A stretch of 64,000 bases of DNA from Magnetococcales bacterium (GTDB lineage Bacteria > Pseudomonadota > Magnetococcia > Magnetococcales > JADFYX01): assembly GCA_002753565.1 (NCBI GenBank), contig PEAM01000002.1:62001-126000 (forward strand), given 5' to 3'. Numbering within the stretch: position 1 is the stretch's first letter; the number at the start of each line of letters is the position of its first letter. Positions 25,877-35,198 of the stretch are shown here, piece by piece. The notes beneath the pieces were generated by a model. It was not told the DNA's origin and searched no databases. It was given only the letters and a program-made list of their open reading frames with translations. The position numbers were made by a program, and so were the translations under genes.

Positions 25877-27010
25877 ATGAATAACTCTCCTATCCAACCC
25901 GAGTGTTCCCCTCCCTTTGAAGAGGGTTTTCTGCTCACCCTTCTGGCTTTGGCTTGCGGCGGGTTGCTCTGGCTCTTTTTTCCTCTGCTGCCAGGGCTGT
26001 TTCTCGCTATCCTCCTGGCCTCGTCCACCTACTCCCTTTATGAGGATATCCAACGCCGCCTGACTATTGGATCGGACAGAGCGGCGCTGATCATGACCGT
26101 TTTAATTTTTTTTCTTGTCATCTCCCCCCTTATCTACCTGCTGATGGCAACCGGTTTTCGCATTGGGGAGGGGGTGCGGCAGATTCAACTCTGGGCAGCG
26201 GGATTTCCCGATCTGATGGCACTCAAAGGGGCGCTGGCAGCCAATCTGGACCGTATTCCCATGCCGGAAGCCCTGCACGTCTTCATTCTTGACTGGGCCA
26301 CCTCACATAAAGAGCAGATCGGTCAGAAGGCGGCGGAGGTTCTGCTCTTTCTTTTTCGGGGTATTACCAATAACTCCCTGGCCTTTTTCTCCTCCCTGAT
26401 CCTGGTGGTCTTCGCCCTGTTTTTTTTCTATCGGGACGGACCCAGGCTTCTGGTGCGGCTTAAACATCTCTCCCCCTTGCCCAACCACTACGACACCCTG
26501 TTTTTCAATCGCTTTCAGGCTCTGGCGACCATTCTTACCTTGAGCACCCTGGGTATCGCCGTGTTGCAGGGGGCCTCCTTCTCGCTGGTGGCTCTGTTCA
26601 TGGGGCTGCCCTGGTTCTATCTGGGCGTAGCCATTGCTGCGGCCTCCTTTATTCCGGTGGTGGGCGGCCTGATCGTCTGGGGACCCCTGGCCTATATCCT
26701 CTATTGGAACGGTCAACCGGGGAAAGCCCTGTTTTTGGTTGTTTGGGGGGCAGTCATCATCGGCTTTGTGGTCGACAACATCTGTCGGCCCATGCTGATC
26801 CGCTGGCTGGCTAGAAATTTTTCTGCCGATAAGAGTGGTGACAACTTGCAGATCCTGGATCATACTCTGCTGGTCACCCTGGCGACGGTGGGGGGGTTGA
26901 TCAGTTTTGGCATTCCCGGCCTGCTTTTTGGTCCCATGATAGCGGCGATGGCCATCACCATTTTTGATCTCTACGAACTGCGCCACGGCCATCTTTTGGA
27001 TCGATCCTGA
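25877..27010 (+). CDS. AI-2E family (PerM-like) permease
   Basis: A 377-residue protein with six to eight membrane helices in the family arrangement: N-terminal hydrophobic pair, a periplasmic helical domain (QLWAAGFPDLMALKG), then a C-terminal bundle with GLPWFYLGVAIAAASFIPVVGG and NPxL-like VDNICRPMLI. Members include the AI-2 exporter TqsA and Na+/H+ antiporters; the substrate is not predictable. ATG 25877 follows an overlapping GTG at 25874. It lies upstream of fliQ without an obvious functional link. Confidence 0.85.
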   Translation: MNNSPIQPECSPPFEEGFLLTLLALACGGLLWLFFPLLPGLFLAILLASSTYSLYEDIQRRLTIGSDRAALIMTVLIFFLVISPLIYLLMATGFRIGEGVRQIQLWAAGFPDLMALKGALAANLDRIPMPEALHVFILDWATSHKEQIGQKAAEVLLFLFRGITNNSLAFFSSLILVVFALFFFYRDGPRLLVRLKHLSPLPNHYDTLFFNRFQALATILTLSTLGIAVLQGASFSLVALFMGLPWFYLGVAIAAASFIPVVGGLIVWGPLAYILYWNGQPGKALFLVVWGAVIIGFVVDNICRPMLIRWLARNFSADKSGDNLQILDHTLLVTLATVGGLISFGIPGLLFGPMIAAMAITIFDLYELRHGHLLDRS

Positions 27011-27102
27011 GGTGACCCACAACTTTTACCGTGAATAACGGAATGAAATCCGCTAAAATGGGGTAACTGTTTATCGTTAAATGCGTTTAAGAGACTCAGA
27101 TC

Positions 27103-27372
27103 ATGCCCGCAGAGACCGTAATTCAACTGGTAGTAGATGCGCTAAAGATCGCCATGATGATTTCGGCCCCCATGCTTTTGACGGCACTGGTGGTGGGTAT
27201 TGTCATCTCTCTCTTCCAGTCGGTTACCCAAATCCAAGAGATGACCCTGACCTTCATACCCAAGATTTTGGCCACCTTTCTTGCTCTGATGATCTCCTTA
27301 CCCTGGATGCTTCAAACCTTGATGGACTATTTTGCCAATCTTTTTGAATCTATCCCAAATTTACTCAACTAG
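27103..27372 (+). CDS. fliQ: FliQ, flagellar type III export gate subunit
   Basis: An 89-residue protein with two membrane helices and the conserved VGIVISLFQSVTQIQEMTL segment. Four copies join FliP and FliR in the export gate. It starts the three-gene set fliQ-fliR-flhB; fliP is not immediately upstream, where the AI-2E permease is found instead. Confidence 0.95.
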   Translation: MPAETVIQLVVDALKIAMMISAPMLLTALVVGIVISLFQSVTQIQEMTLTFIPKILATFLALMISLPWMLQTLMDYFANLFESIPNLLN

Positions 27373-27397
27373 CTTGTAAAGACAGGATATTTAAGCG

Positions 27398-28192
27398 GTG
27401 GACCCTTTTGCATTGATGGATTTTCTCGGGCTTTCCATCGGGGAGGTGGAACGCTATGTCCTGGTCCTCTCCCGCCTTACCGGCATGTTTTTATCGGCGC
27501 CTTTTTTCTCCCGTGCGGTTGGTCCAAGACGCATTAAAACCGCCCTGCTTCTGGGCATCACCATCGTGATTTTTCCTCTGGTCTCTCCCTGGCCTCATGA
27601 GGGGTCGGCTTCGGTTGCCTTTATGGTGGCGGCGGCGACGACTGAAGTGGCTATTGGTGCTGTGTTCGGTATGTTGGTCCACTGGGTGTTGGTGTCGGTT
27701 CAGGTGGCGGGTGGTCTGATCGGGTTTCAGATGGGACTCTCCATGGCCATGGTCATGGACCCCACCTCTGGACTGCAAGAGGGTGTGCTGAGCAACCTTC
27801 TCTATCTGGTCACCCTGATCCTTTTTCTCAATATGAACGGTCACCATTTACTTATTGAAGGGGTTGCCCGCTCTTTTCAATCGTTGCCGTTGGGGAGCGG
27901 TCTCCCCTCAGGAGATGTCCTGATACAGGCTGGTGTTGCGGGTGTTCTCCAGCTGTTTAAACTGGGTATTTTGATTGCTGCCCCCATTATTGCCGCCACC
28001 AAGCTTCTCTATCTGGGCATGGGTTTGATCAATCGGGCTTCTCCCCAGATCCAGGTATTTTTCCTGGCCATGCCTATTGCGCAGATGATTGGTTTTGTCC
28101 TCTTGGGGTTGACCATGGCACTCTTTGCTCAGGTGATGGCGCGGGAGATTGACGGCTTTTTCTCTCTGGCCTATAAAGTGTTGGGTCTTTAG
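27398..28192 (+). CDS. fliR: FliR, flagellar export gate subunit
   Basis: A 264-residue polytopic membrane protein with family segments SAPFFSRAVGPRRIKTALL, GFQMGLSMAMVMDP and LLYLVTLILFLNMNGHHLLI. The start is a GTG at 27398 with AGGAT about ten bases upstream; an ATG at 27416 is possible. The spacers to fliQ (25 bases) and flhB (29 bases) suggest a single transcript. Confidence 0.93.
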   Translation: MDPFALMDFLGLSIGEVERYVLVLSRLTGMFLSAPFFSRAVGPRRIKTALLLGITIVIFPLVSPWPHEGSASVAFMVAAATTEVAIGAVFGMLVHWVLVSVQVAGGLIGFQMGLSMAMVMDPTSGLQEGVLSNLLYLVTLILFLNMNGHHLLIEGVARSFQSLPLGSGLPSGDVLIQAGVAGVLQLFKLGILIAAPIIAATKLLYLGMGLINRASPQIQVFFLAMPIAQMIGFVLLGLTMALFAQVMAREIDGFFSLAYKVLGL

Positions 28193-28221
28193 CCCGGCCA
28201 TCCTAAAGGATACTGTGGACC

Positions 28222-29292
28222 ATGGCAGAAGATAATGATAAAGACTCCAAAACCGAAGAGCCTACGGGCAAAAGGCTCACGGATGCTCGGAACAAAGGCC
28301 AGGTAGTGACCTCCAAGGAGGTTGGCACCGCGCTTCTTTTTGTGGCGGCCACCCTTCTTTTCTATTTTCAGGGCGAAGCGCTCTGGCTCTCTCTTCAGAC
28401 CAAAATGCGTTTTTTCTTTTCCGGAGCCATCTCCGGGGATATGACTCCCATGGGGTTGAGTCGGTTGCTCAACGGCCTGATCATGGAGTACCTGCTTGAT
28501 TTAGCGCCATTTTTTGGGCTGTTCATCGTTTTTGCCATCTTTTCCGGTATTTTGCAACATGGTTTTCTCATCTCATTGGAGTCCATCAAGCCCAAATTTT
28601 CCAAGTTAAACCCCATTTCGGGGTTCAAGCGACTTTTTTCGGTCCGATCTTTGGTTGAGCTGCTCAAATCGATTTTAAAAATGACGGTTATCTCATTGGT
28701 GGTTTACTGGGCGCTTAAAGATAGCTCGGACCGTATTGTTGGTTTGACGGCCACCAATATGACGTATGTGGTGGAGTCCATGGCAGTGGACATCATGGAG
28801 GTGATGTCTTTGGTTACCCTCACTTTCATTGCGATGGCATTTTTGGATTTTTTATACCAAAAATACGAGCATATCAAAGGGTTGAAGATGACCAAGCAGG
28901 AGGTTAAGGATGAGCAGAAGCAGATGGAGGGTGATCCACTGATCAAGGGGCGTATCCGACAGATTCAGCGGGAAATGGCTCAGCGTCGTATGATGGAGGA
29001 GGTTCCCAAAGCGGATGTGGTTATCACCAACCCGACCCATTATGCGGTCGCTCTCCATTATAAGCAGGGAGAGATGCAGGCCCCAAAATTATTGGCCAAG
29101 GGGAAGGGCAGGATTGCCCAGCGTATTCGGGAGATTGCTCGGGAGAACGACATCATTGTCGTTCAAAACCCCCCTTTGGCGCGGACGGTATTTCGGGATG
29201 TGGAGCTGGACCAGGTCATTCCGCCGGATCTATTCAAGGCGGTTGCAGAGGTTTTGGCTTATGTGTTCAGTTTGAAGCAAAATCGAAACTGA
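28222..29292 (+). CDS. flhB: FlhB, flagellar export switch protein
   Basis: A 356-residue protein with four membrane helices and a cytosolic C-terminal domain that controls substrate specificity. The autocleavage site NPTH is intact (VVITNPTHYAVAL), followed by KGKGRIAQRIREIA. The N-terminus is the typical acidic EDSKTEEPTGKRLTDARNKG. The gene ends 24 bases before a copy of the repeat family. Confidence 0.95.
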   Translation: MAEDNDKDSKTEEPTGKRLTDARNKGQVVTSKEVGTALLFVAATLLFYFQGEALWLSLQTKMRFFFSGAISGDMTPMGLSRLLNGLIMEYLLDLAPFFGLFIVFAIFSGILQHGFLISLESIKPKFSKLNPISGFKRLFSVRSLVELLKSILKMTVISLVVYWALKDSSDRIVGLTATNMTYVVESMAVDIMEVMSLVTLTFIAMAFLDFLYQKYEHIKGLKMTKQEVKDEQKQMEGDPLIKGRIRQIQREMAQRRMMEEVPKADVVITNPTHYAVALHYKQGEMQAPKLLAKGKGRIAQRIREIARENDIIVVQNPPLARTVFRDVELDQVIPPDLFKAVAEVLAYVFSLKQNRN

Positions 29293-29315
29293 TCTGGTCT
29301 GCTCAAGGTGCCACA

Positions 29316-29385
29316 CTATAGAGATTCCAATCCAAATGGGTACCAAACGATTGCGGATGGGTCTGGGAAGTGCCCAAAGTTCTAC
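29316..29385 (+). repeat. Intergenic repeat family, copy 7 (short form)
   Basis: ATAGAGATTCCAATCC and ACCAAACGATTGCGGATGGG, then GTCTGGGAAGTGCCCAAAG. The hairpin block and 3' module are missing. It lies between the convergent flhB and prfA genes, in flhB orientation. Confidence 0.8.
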
Positions 29386-29393
29386 AGGGCAGG

Positions 29394-30479
29394 TTATGCC
29401 TCACCCAGTTGCGCCAGCAAGTCAGCCTGATTTTGCGTGGTCAAAGCGGATATCACCTCAGAAAGATCCCCCTGCATCACCGCATCCAGCTTGTGAAGAG
29501 TCAGATTGATACGGTGGTCGGTCAGTCGGTTTTGAGGAAAATTATAGGTTCGAATACGCTCCGAACGGTCCCCAGAACCTACCTGCCCGCGCCGCTCCTC
29601 AGACCGTTCATCATTGGCAGCCTGCTGCTCCAAATCGAAAAGTCGGGCCTTCAAAACCTTTAAAGCCTGATTTTTGTTTTTGAGTTGAGACTTCTCATCC
29701 TGACAAATAACCACCAAACCAGAGGGAATGTGGGTAATGCGAATGGCCGAGTCGGTGGTATTGACACTCTGCCCACCCGGACCAGAAGCCCGGAAAACAT
29801 CGATGCGCAGGTCCTCTTTTTCATTGATTTTAATATCTACCTCATCGGCTTCGGGTAAAATGGCGACCGTACAAGCCGAGGTGTGAATACGTCCCCCCGC
29901 TTCTGTTGTTGGTACCCTCTGCACCCGATGTACCCCAGACTCAAACTTTAAAGCAGAAAAAGCCCCCTTGCCATTGACCATGGCAACCACCTCTTTAAAA
30001 CCCCCTAAAGCAGTTGGGCTGCTGGAGAGAATCTCAATTCGCCAACCGTTGGTTTCGGCATATCGGTTGTACATGCGAAACAGATCCCCGGCAAACAGAC
30101 CCGCCTCATCCCCTCCGGTACCGGCCCGAATCTCTAAAATGACATTCTTGTTTTCGTTGGGATCTTTGGGTAATAACATAATCTGGAGATGGCGCCACTT
30201 TTCGGTATTCTGCTGCTTGAGCTCCTCCAACTCCTCCCGAGCCATCTGGCGCATTTCCGGGTCAGAATCCCCGTCCGAGAGCATCAACTCCGTCTCCTCC
30301 AAGGCTTTTTCACCAGCCTGAAACTCCTTGAATGCCTCAACAACCGGGTCCAGATCCGAATACTCCTTGCTTAAACGGGTAAACAGATTGGAGTCCGCCA
30401 TGGTCTCCGATTGTCCCAGCAGTGCGCTCAACTCGGCATGCCGTCGTGAAAGGGTTTTTAATTTATCAAGAAAAGCCAT
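29394..30479 (-). CDS. prfA: Peptide chain release factor 1
   Basis: It reads UAA and UAG and hydrolyses peptidyl-tRNA. It has 361 residues. The catalytic GGQ is in [15 protein letters not shown], and the codon-recognition tripeptide is PTT in [14 protein letters not shown], where most RF1s have PAT or PVT. It follows hemA by six bases. Its modifying enzyme PrmC is encoded at 3.3 kb. Confidence 0.97.
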   Translation of the reverse strand: MAFLDKLKTLSRRHAELSALLGQSETMADSNLFTRLSKEYSDLDPVVEAFKEFQAGEKALEETELMLSDGDSDPEMRQMAREELEELKQQNTEKWRHLQIMLLPKDPNENKNVILEIRAGTGGDEAGLFAGDLFRMYNRYAETNGWRIEILSSSPTALGGFKEVVAMVNGKGAFSALKFESGVHRVQRVPTTEAGGRIHTSACTVAILPEADEVDIKINEKEDLRIDVFRASGPGGQSVNTTDSAIRITHIPSGLVVICQDEKSQLKNKNQALKVLKARLFDLEQQAANDERSEERRGQVGSGDRSERIRTYNFPQNRLTDHRINLTLHKLDAVMQGDLSEVISALTTQNQADLLAQLGEA

Positions 30480-30485
30480 GGTCTC

Positions 30486-31751
30486 TTATTTCCGATCCAG
30501 TTCAAACAGTTTCCGAGCCGCGTCCACATACAACTCGCTATTCTCTTCACCCGCCATGGTTCTCAGTTGTTTGAGAGGCTGGTGTAAGATTTTATTGACC
30601 AACAGACGGGCAAACTTCTCCAGTTTTTTTCTTTCGGAGTCAGAAAGATCCGGCCAGCTTTTTTGTAGTTTTTCAAGCTCCTGATCCCGCAACGATTCAA
30701 CTTTTTCCTTCAGAGCCACCACTGTGGGTACAACCGCTAAACTTTGCAGCCACTGTACAAAAGGGGTGATTTCCAGGGCGATAATCTGCTCCGCTGAGCC
30801 AATCTCCCGCCCCCGATCGCCTCTGTTATCCGCGACAATCTGCATTAAATCATCAATATCATAAAGGAAGGCATTCTCAACCTGAACGATTTCGGGGTCC
30901 AAATCTCGGGGTACCGCAATATCGATATAAAACTGAGGCCGCTGACGGCGTGCTTTAAGAGCTTTTTGAACGCTAGCTGCCTCTACCATTAAATGGGAGG
31001 CTCCGGTGGAAGAGAGAATGATATCGGCCCGCTGAAGCTGGTTATCAAGTTGGCTGAGGTCAAACCCTTCACCGTGAAACTGGGCTGCCAACTTCTGGGC
31101 ATTGTCCAAGGTGCGATTGACGACTAAAATTTTCACCCCCTGGGAGACCAGATGTTGGGCTGCCAACTCACACATCTCCCCCGCCCCAATCAACAGACAG
31201 GTGTGTCCCTCCAGTCGTCCAAAAATACGCCTAGCCAGATTGACCGCAACCGAGGCAATAGAGACCGGATTTTTGGCAATACCGGTCTCGGTGCGAATTT
31301 TTTTGGCAACCTGAAAAAATCGGTGGAACAATTTGTTGAGAAGGGTCCCCGTGGTGCCCAAATCAAAAGCCTCTTTGAAGGCCTGCTTCATCTGACCAAG
31401 AATTTGAGCCTCTCCCACCACCAGAGAGTCCAGACTGGCGGCAACCCGAAATCCATGTTCAATGGCTGCCTCATCTTGGTGGGTATAGAGGTGGGGGTAC
31501 AACGCATCGGGCTCAATCTGATGGCTCTGTGAGAGCCAATGGCGAATAGCCTCGGCACCCTTTTCCGGGTCGGAAGAGACGCAATAGAGCTCAAACCGGT
31601 TACAGGTGGAGAGTATCAACCCTTCTGAAAGTGGTTCCAAGGCAACCAGATCCAGTAGTTGATTTTCCAACGAGTTCCCAGCAGCCGCCACCTTCTCACG
31701 TAAGGCGACCGGTGCGGTCTTGTGGCTTAAGCCAACGATGATGATTTTCAT
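30486..31751 (-). CDS. hemA: Glutamyl-tRNA reductase
   Basis: The first step of C5 tetrapyrrole synthesis: glutamyl-tRNA(Glu) to glutamate-1-semialdehyde with NADPH. It has 421 residues. GLSHKTAPVALREK is at the N-terminus; the catalytic cysteine is in LSTCNRFELYC; GEAQILGQMKQAF and the Rossmann segment LIGAGEMCELAAQHL follow. Using the C5 route instead of ALA synthase is unlike classical alphaproteobacteria. Cotranscribed with prfA. Confidence 0.96.
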   Translation of the reverse strand: MKIIIVGLSHKTAPVALREKVAAAGNSLENQLLDLVALEPLSEGLILSTCNRFELYCVSSDPEKGAEAIRHWLSQSHQIEPDALYPHLYTHQDEAAIEHGFRVAASLDSLVVGEAQILGQMKQAFKEAFDLGTTGTLLNKLFHRFFQVAKKIRTETGIAKNPVSIASVAVNLARRIFGRLEGHTCLLIGAGEMCELAAQHLVSQGVKILVVNRTLDNAQKLAAQFHGEGFDLSQLDNQLQRADIILSSTGASHLMVEAASVQKALKARRQRPQFYIDIAVPRDLDPEIVQVENAFLYDIDDLMQIVADNRGDRGREIGSAEQIIALEITPFVQWLQSLAVVPTVVALKEKVESLRDQELEKLQKSWPDLSDSERKKLEKFARLLVNKILHQPLKQLRTMAGEENSELYVDAARKLFELDRK

Positions 31752-31879
31752 CGATACGGATTAGGAGAGGTCGCAATAAGGGCCATGAAAAAAAGGAAAA
31801 TCCAGAGTGTCATTTGTCACACTCAAAAAAAGCACAATGGATGGTCCGCTTTTTTCGTCACCACTCAAGTAAATAGAAA

Positions 31880-31904
31880 ACCAAAAAGAGCCGCCATGGC
31901 TCTT
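31880..31904 (-). terminator. Intrinsic terminator of the minus-strand gene upstream of hemA
   Basis: AAGAGCC (31886-31892) pairs with GGCTCTT (31898-31904) around five bases; on the minus strand the stem runs into TTTGGTTTT. It lies about 90 bases after the stop of the small membrane protein gene and about 130 before hemA. Confidence 0.65.
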
Positions 31905-31993
31905 CCGGTGCAAAGTCCAATCAAGGTTAATCCCTTTTTATGCCACGAAGCCCCGCTCCACCGCAAGTTGAAAGGGGTATTTGACGCTGGGTG

Positions 31994-32344
31994 CTAAGAG
32001 AGGGCATCAATCTCCATCTGCCTGAGAATGGCGTCAATCATCAGAAGAATGATGGAAACAATGTTGGCCACCACCGCACCCCAGGCCAAGCCGTTGGCCA
32101 ACTCCGGGTTGTTGAAATAGTAGAAAGACCACAAGGCCGGTACCAGGTGAAAATCGGCTACCAGACTGGCTGCCATGGTCATGGCACCGGTCGTTCGCCT
32201 GGCTCCCAACTTTAAGGTGGTAGCGATCAAATTCATGCTGACAGCAATAATCAGCTCATAACCGTTGGAGTGGGAGAGATAGCTGACAGTGGTTGTTAAC
32301 GCCATCATCAGAAAAAAAGTGGTCCAAACCATGCGCCATTCCAT
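31994..32344 (-). CDS. Small membrane protein next to a K+ channel gene
   Basis: A 116-residue protein with three or four hydrophobic segments (MVWTTFFLMMALTTTVSYL, ELIIAVSMNLIATTLKLG, AVVANIVSIILLMIDAIL). I cannot name the family with confidence. It begins 33 bases after the channel gene stop and shares its strand, so an accessory role to the channel is plausible. ATG 32344 is chosen because GAGGTG lies about five bases upstream. Confidence 0.65.
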   Translation of the reverse strand: MEWRMVWTTFFLMMALTTTVSYLSHSNGYELIIAVSMNLIATTLKLGARRTTGAMTMAASLVADFHLVPALWSFYYFNNPELANGLAWGAVVANIVSIILLMIDAILRQMEIDALS

Positions 32345-32377
32345 AGGGCACCTCACGAAAAAAAACGGTTAGACAGT

Positions 32378-33481
32378 CTATGCCAACAGGTCGGATTCCT
32401 CCGACTCATCACTCTGTTTGGGATGGAGATACTCCGGTAACTGGTGGAGTTGAGCCAATGTGCCCATAATCAACACCTGGTCGCCAGCATGAATATGCAT
32501 ATCCGGGTTGGGCATTAAAATCAGGCGTCGATGTCTTTTTCGTTGAATACCCAGAATGTGCGCCCCCAGGTCTCGACGAATGTTGGTCTCCCGGATGGAG
32601 AGGCCCTCCAAGGTTGACCCCTTCTCGACCGTCACCTCGCGGATGTCCAAATTAAGAAACTCCCCAAAAGCCACCCGATCCAAAAAGCTGCTCTGGCCTT
32701 CGTCGGATGGGTGGATCGCCATGGCGGAGATCCGCTGTCCGATCAGTTCGTTGGGAAGAATAACCGTCGTGGCTCCCACCTTGTGCAGTTTTTCCCTGGA
32801 CTCCTGATGGCCGGCTACCGTAATCAGCAGGATGGACCGCTTGATCTCCTCCTCGAGAATTTTCCCGGTAACCACCACGGTAATGTTATCGGAATCTTCC
32901 TGAAAAGCGGCGACAATACCCCGGGCGTAAAAAATGTTGGCCCGCCTGAAACTATCGTTCAAAAAAGGGTTTAAAGGGAGAATCTCCACAATACCATCTT
33001 CATTGGCCTGCTCTACCCGTGCCTGATCATTATCAATCACCACATAGGGGATACCTTGACGAAGCAGGCTGCGTACCACCTGGCGAGTAATTTCGGTGTA
33101 ACCCGCAATAATAAAATGGTCTTTAAAATTCCTGGCTTTATTCTCCATAAAGGTATCTCGGATTTTCCCCAGTAAATCGTGACTCACCACCACATTGATG
33201 GAGACCGCGATGGCGTAGGACCAGACACCCACACCACCCAAAATAAGGATAACCACAAAGAGACGACCCTCTTGGGAGATGGGGTGTGTCTCTTGATATC
33301 CGACCGTGGTCAGGGTAAATACGGTTTGATAAACGGCATCCAGAAAAGGGTAATCATCAATGATCATAAACCCTAAAGTGCCGATGGTATTGACCAAAAT
33401 CAGGGCGATGATGGGCGATTGAAATCGCTCTAGGATATCACTGAGATCATGGCGGCGTTTTGAAAAACGGTTAAGCAGCAT
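32378..33481 (-). CDS. MthK-like potassium channel with RCK domains
   Basis: A 367-residue two-helix K+ channel: N-terminal membrane helix (about 22-41), pore helix and filter TTVGYQ (58-63), second membrane helix (about 75-100), then RCK_N (from DHFIIAGYTE, about 121) and RCK_C domains to the C-terminus. The nucleotide-binding loop is GYTEIT rather than GxGxxG, which resembles the GWSEST loop of the Ca2+-gated MthK channel and argues against tight NAD binding. The filter ends YQE where YGD/YGE is common. It probably contributes to potassium homeostasis. Confidence 0.88.
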   Translation of the reverse strand: MLLNRFSKRRHDLSDILERFQSPIIALILVNTIGTLGFMIIDDYPFLDAVYQTVFTLTTVGYQETHPISQEGRLFVVILILGGVGVWSYAIAVSINVVVSHDLLGKIRDTFMENKARNFKDHFIIAGYTEITRQVVRSLLRQGIPYVVIDNDQARVEQANEDGIVEILPLNPFLNDSFRRANIFYARGIVAAFQEDSDNITVVVTGKILEEEIKRSILLITVAGHQESREKLHKVGATTVILPNELIGQRISAMAIHPSDEGQSSFLDRVAFGEFLNLDIREVTVEKGSTLEGLSIRETNIRRDLGAHILGIQRKRHRRLILMPNPDMHIHAGDQVLIMGTLAQLHQLPEYLHPKQSDESEESDLLA

Positions 33482-33496
33482 TCAACTCCCATCCAC

Positions 33497-33540
33497 TTCC
33501 GGTTTGGGTCCGGTGGCAAAAGCCCGGACCCAAACCGGAA
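33497..33540 (-). terminator. Perfect 17-bp stem-loop after pckA
   Basis: Bases 33497-33513 pair perfectly with 33524-33540 around a 10-base loop, just downstream of the pckA stop. There is no U-run, so it is either a Rho-type/processing structure or a terminator lacking the usual tail. Confidence 0.6.
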
Positions 33541-33556
33541 AGAATATAAAGGAATT

Positions 33557-35161
33557 CTAGAGCTGTGGTCCAGCCTTGACCAGAGCCTTGCCCTCTTGTG
33601 TATCGGTATATTGTACAAAATTCTTCACAAACATTGCTGCCAGCTTGGTGGCTTTATTCGTCCACTCTTCAGGCTCATCGTAGGTATCACGGGGATCGAG
33701 AATACCGCTGTCGACACCCGGAAGAGCAGTGGGAACCGAAAGGTTGAAAATAGGAATGTTCTTGGTCTCGGCCCCATCAATAGAGCCATTGAGAATGGCA
33801 TCGATGATAGCGCGGGTGTCTTGAATGGAGATCCGCTTTCCTGTTCCGTTCCAGCCGGTGTTGACCAGATAGGCGCTGGCACCAGCCGCCTCCATACGTT
33901 TAACCAACTCTACTCCGTACTGGGTGGGGTGCAGCGTCAGAAAGGCCGCCCCAAAGCAGGCAGAAAAGGTAGGGGTCGGCTGAGTCACACCCCGCTCGGT
34001 CCCGGCCAGCTTGGCGGTAAATCCTGAGAGAAAATGGTATTTGGTCTGTTCTGGAGTCAGTTTGGAGACCGGTGGAATAACCCCATAAGCATCCGCCGTT
34101 AAAAAGATAACCTTGGTGGCATGTCCGGCCTTGGATGGGGAGGGGACGCTGTTATCGATGTGGTGGATGGGATAGGAGACCCGAGTATTTTGGGTAACCG
34201 AGGCGTCGGAATAGTCAATTTTGCCGTTGCTGTCAACCGTGACATTCTCCAGCAGGGCATCCCGTCGAATGGCTTTAAAAATGTCCGGTTCCGCGACCGG
34301 GTCCAGGTTGATGGTTTTGGCGTAACAGCCCCCTTCAAAGTTGAAAATGCCGTCATCATCCCAACCATGCTCGTCATCACCGATCAACTGCCGTTTAGGA
34401 TCGGTGGAGAGGGTGGTCTTTCCGGTACCGGAAAGACCGAAGAAAATAGCCGTATCACCCTTGGCGCCCACATTGGCAGAGCAGTGCATGGCGGCCATTC
34501 CCTTGAGAGGCAGATAGTAGTTCATCAGGGAGAACATCCCCTTTTTCATCTCACCGCCATACCAGGTTCCGCCAATAATCTGAATTTTTTCCGTAAGGTT
34601 GAAAGCCGAAAAGTTCTCTGAGTGCAGTCCCATTTGTTGATAGTCGGGGTTGCTGGTTTTCGAGCCGTTCATGACGATGAAGTCCGGCTCACCAAAGTTG
34701 GCCAGCTCCTCTGGGGTGGGGCGGATGAACATGTTGGTGACAAAATGGGCCTGCCAGGCCACCTCGACAATAAAACGAACTTTCAGACGGCTGCCCTCAT
34801 TGGCACCACAATAAGCGTCGACGACAAAAAGCCGTTGCCCGGAGAGTTGGTCCACCACAAGTTTTTTACAGTGGCTCCACTGAGCCTGGGTCATGGGCTT
34901 ATTATCGGACTTGTTATTGGACTTCCACCACCAGACGGTATCTTTGCTGATGGCATCCTCGACAATATATTTATCCTTGGGTGAACGGCCGGTAAAGATA
35001 CCGGTCATGACATTGACCGCACCATTTTCGGTGACAACCCCTTTTTCGAACCCTTCCAACCCTGTTTTGGTCTCTTCCTCAAATAACTGCGAATAGGAAG
35101 GATTATGCACAACCTCGGTTGCACCAAGAATACCATATTTTTCAAGATCTTTAGGGTTCAT
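33557..35161 (-). CDS. pckA: Phosphoenolpyruvate carboxykinase (ATP)
   Basis: It converts oxaloacetate and ATP to PEP, the entry to gluconeogenesis. It has 534 residues. The kinase-1a P-loop is [13 protein letters not shown], followed by IGDDEHGWD and FEGGCYAK; the C-terminal [13 protein letters not shown] is canonical. It follows pgi by 37 bases on the same strand, joining two sugar-synthesis steps, and ends at a strong stem-loop. Confidence 0.97.
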   Translation of the reverse strand: MNPKDLEKYGILGATEVVHNPSYSQLFEEETKTGLEGFEKGVVTENGAVNVMTGIFTGRSPKDKYIVEDAISKDTVWWWKSNNKSDNKPMTQAQWSHCKKLVVDQLSGQRLFVVDAYCGANEGSRLKVRFIVEVAWQAHFVTNMFIRPTPEELANFGEPDFIVMNGSKTSNPDYQQMGLHSENFSAFNLTEKIQIIGGTWYGGEMKKGMFSLMNYYLPLKGMAAMHCSANVGAKGDTAIFFGLSGTGKTTLSTDPKRQLIGDDEHGWDDDGIFNFEGGCYAKTINLDPVAEPDIFKAIRRDALLENVTVDSNGKIDYSDASVTQNTRVSYPIHHIDNSVPSPSKAGHATKVIFLTADAYGVIPPVSKLTPEQTKYHFLSGFTAKLAGTERGVTQPTPTFSACFGAAFLTLHPTQYGVELVKRMEAAGASAYLVNTGWNGTGKRISIQDTRAIIDAILNGSIDGAETKNIPIFNLSVPTALPGVDSGILDPRDTYDEPEEWTNKATKLAAMFVKNFVQYTDTQEGKALVKAGPQL

Positions 35162-35198
35162 CTGATTATCCTAACTGTAAAAGGTTGGGCAAAAAAAA

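Noticed and set aside
31785-31997. Plus-strand 70-codon frame between hemA and the small membrane protein
   Set aside because: It crosses a minus-strand terminator and the hemA promoter region, and has no recognisable domain.
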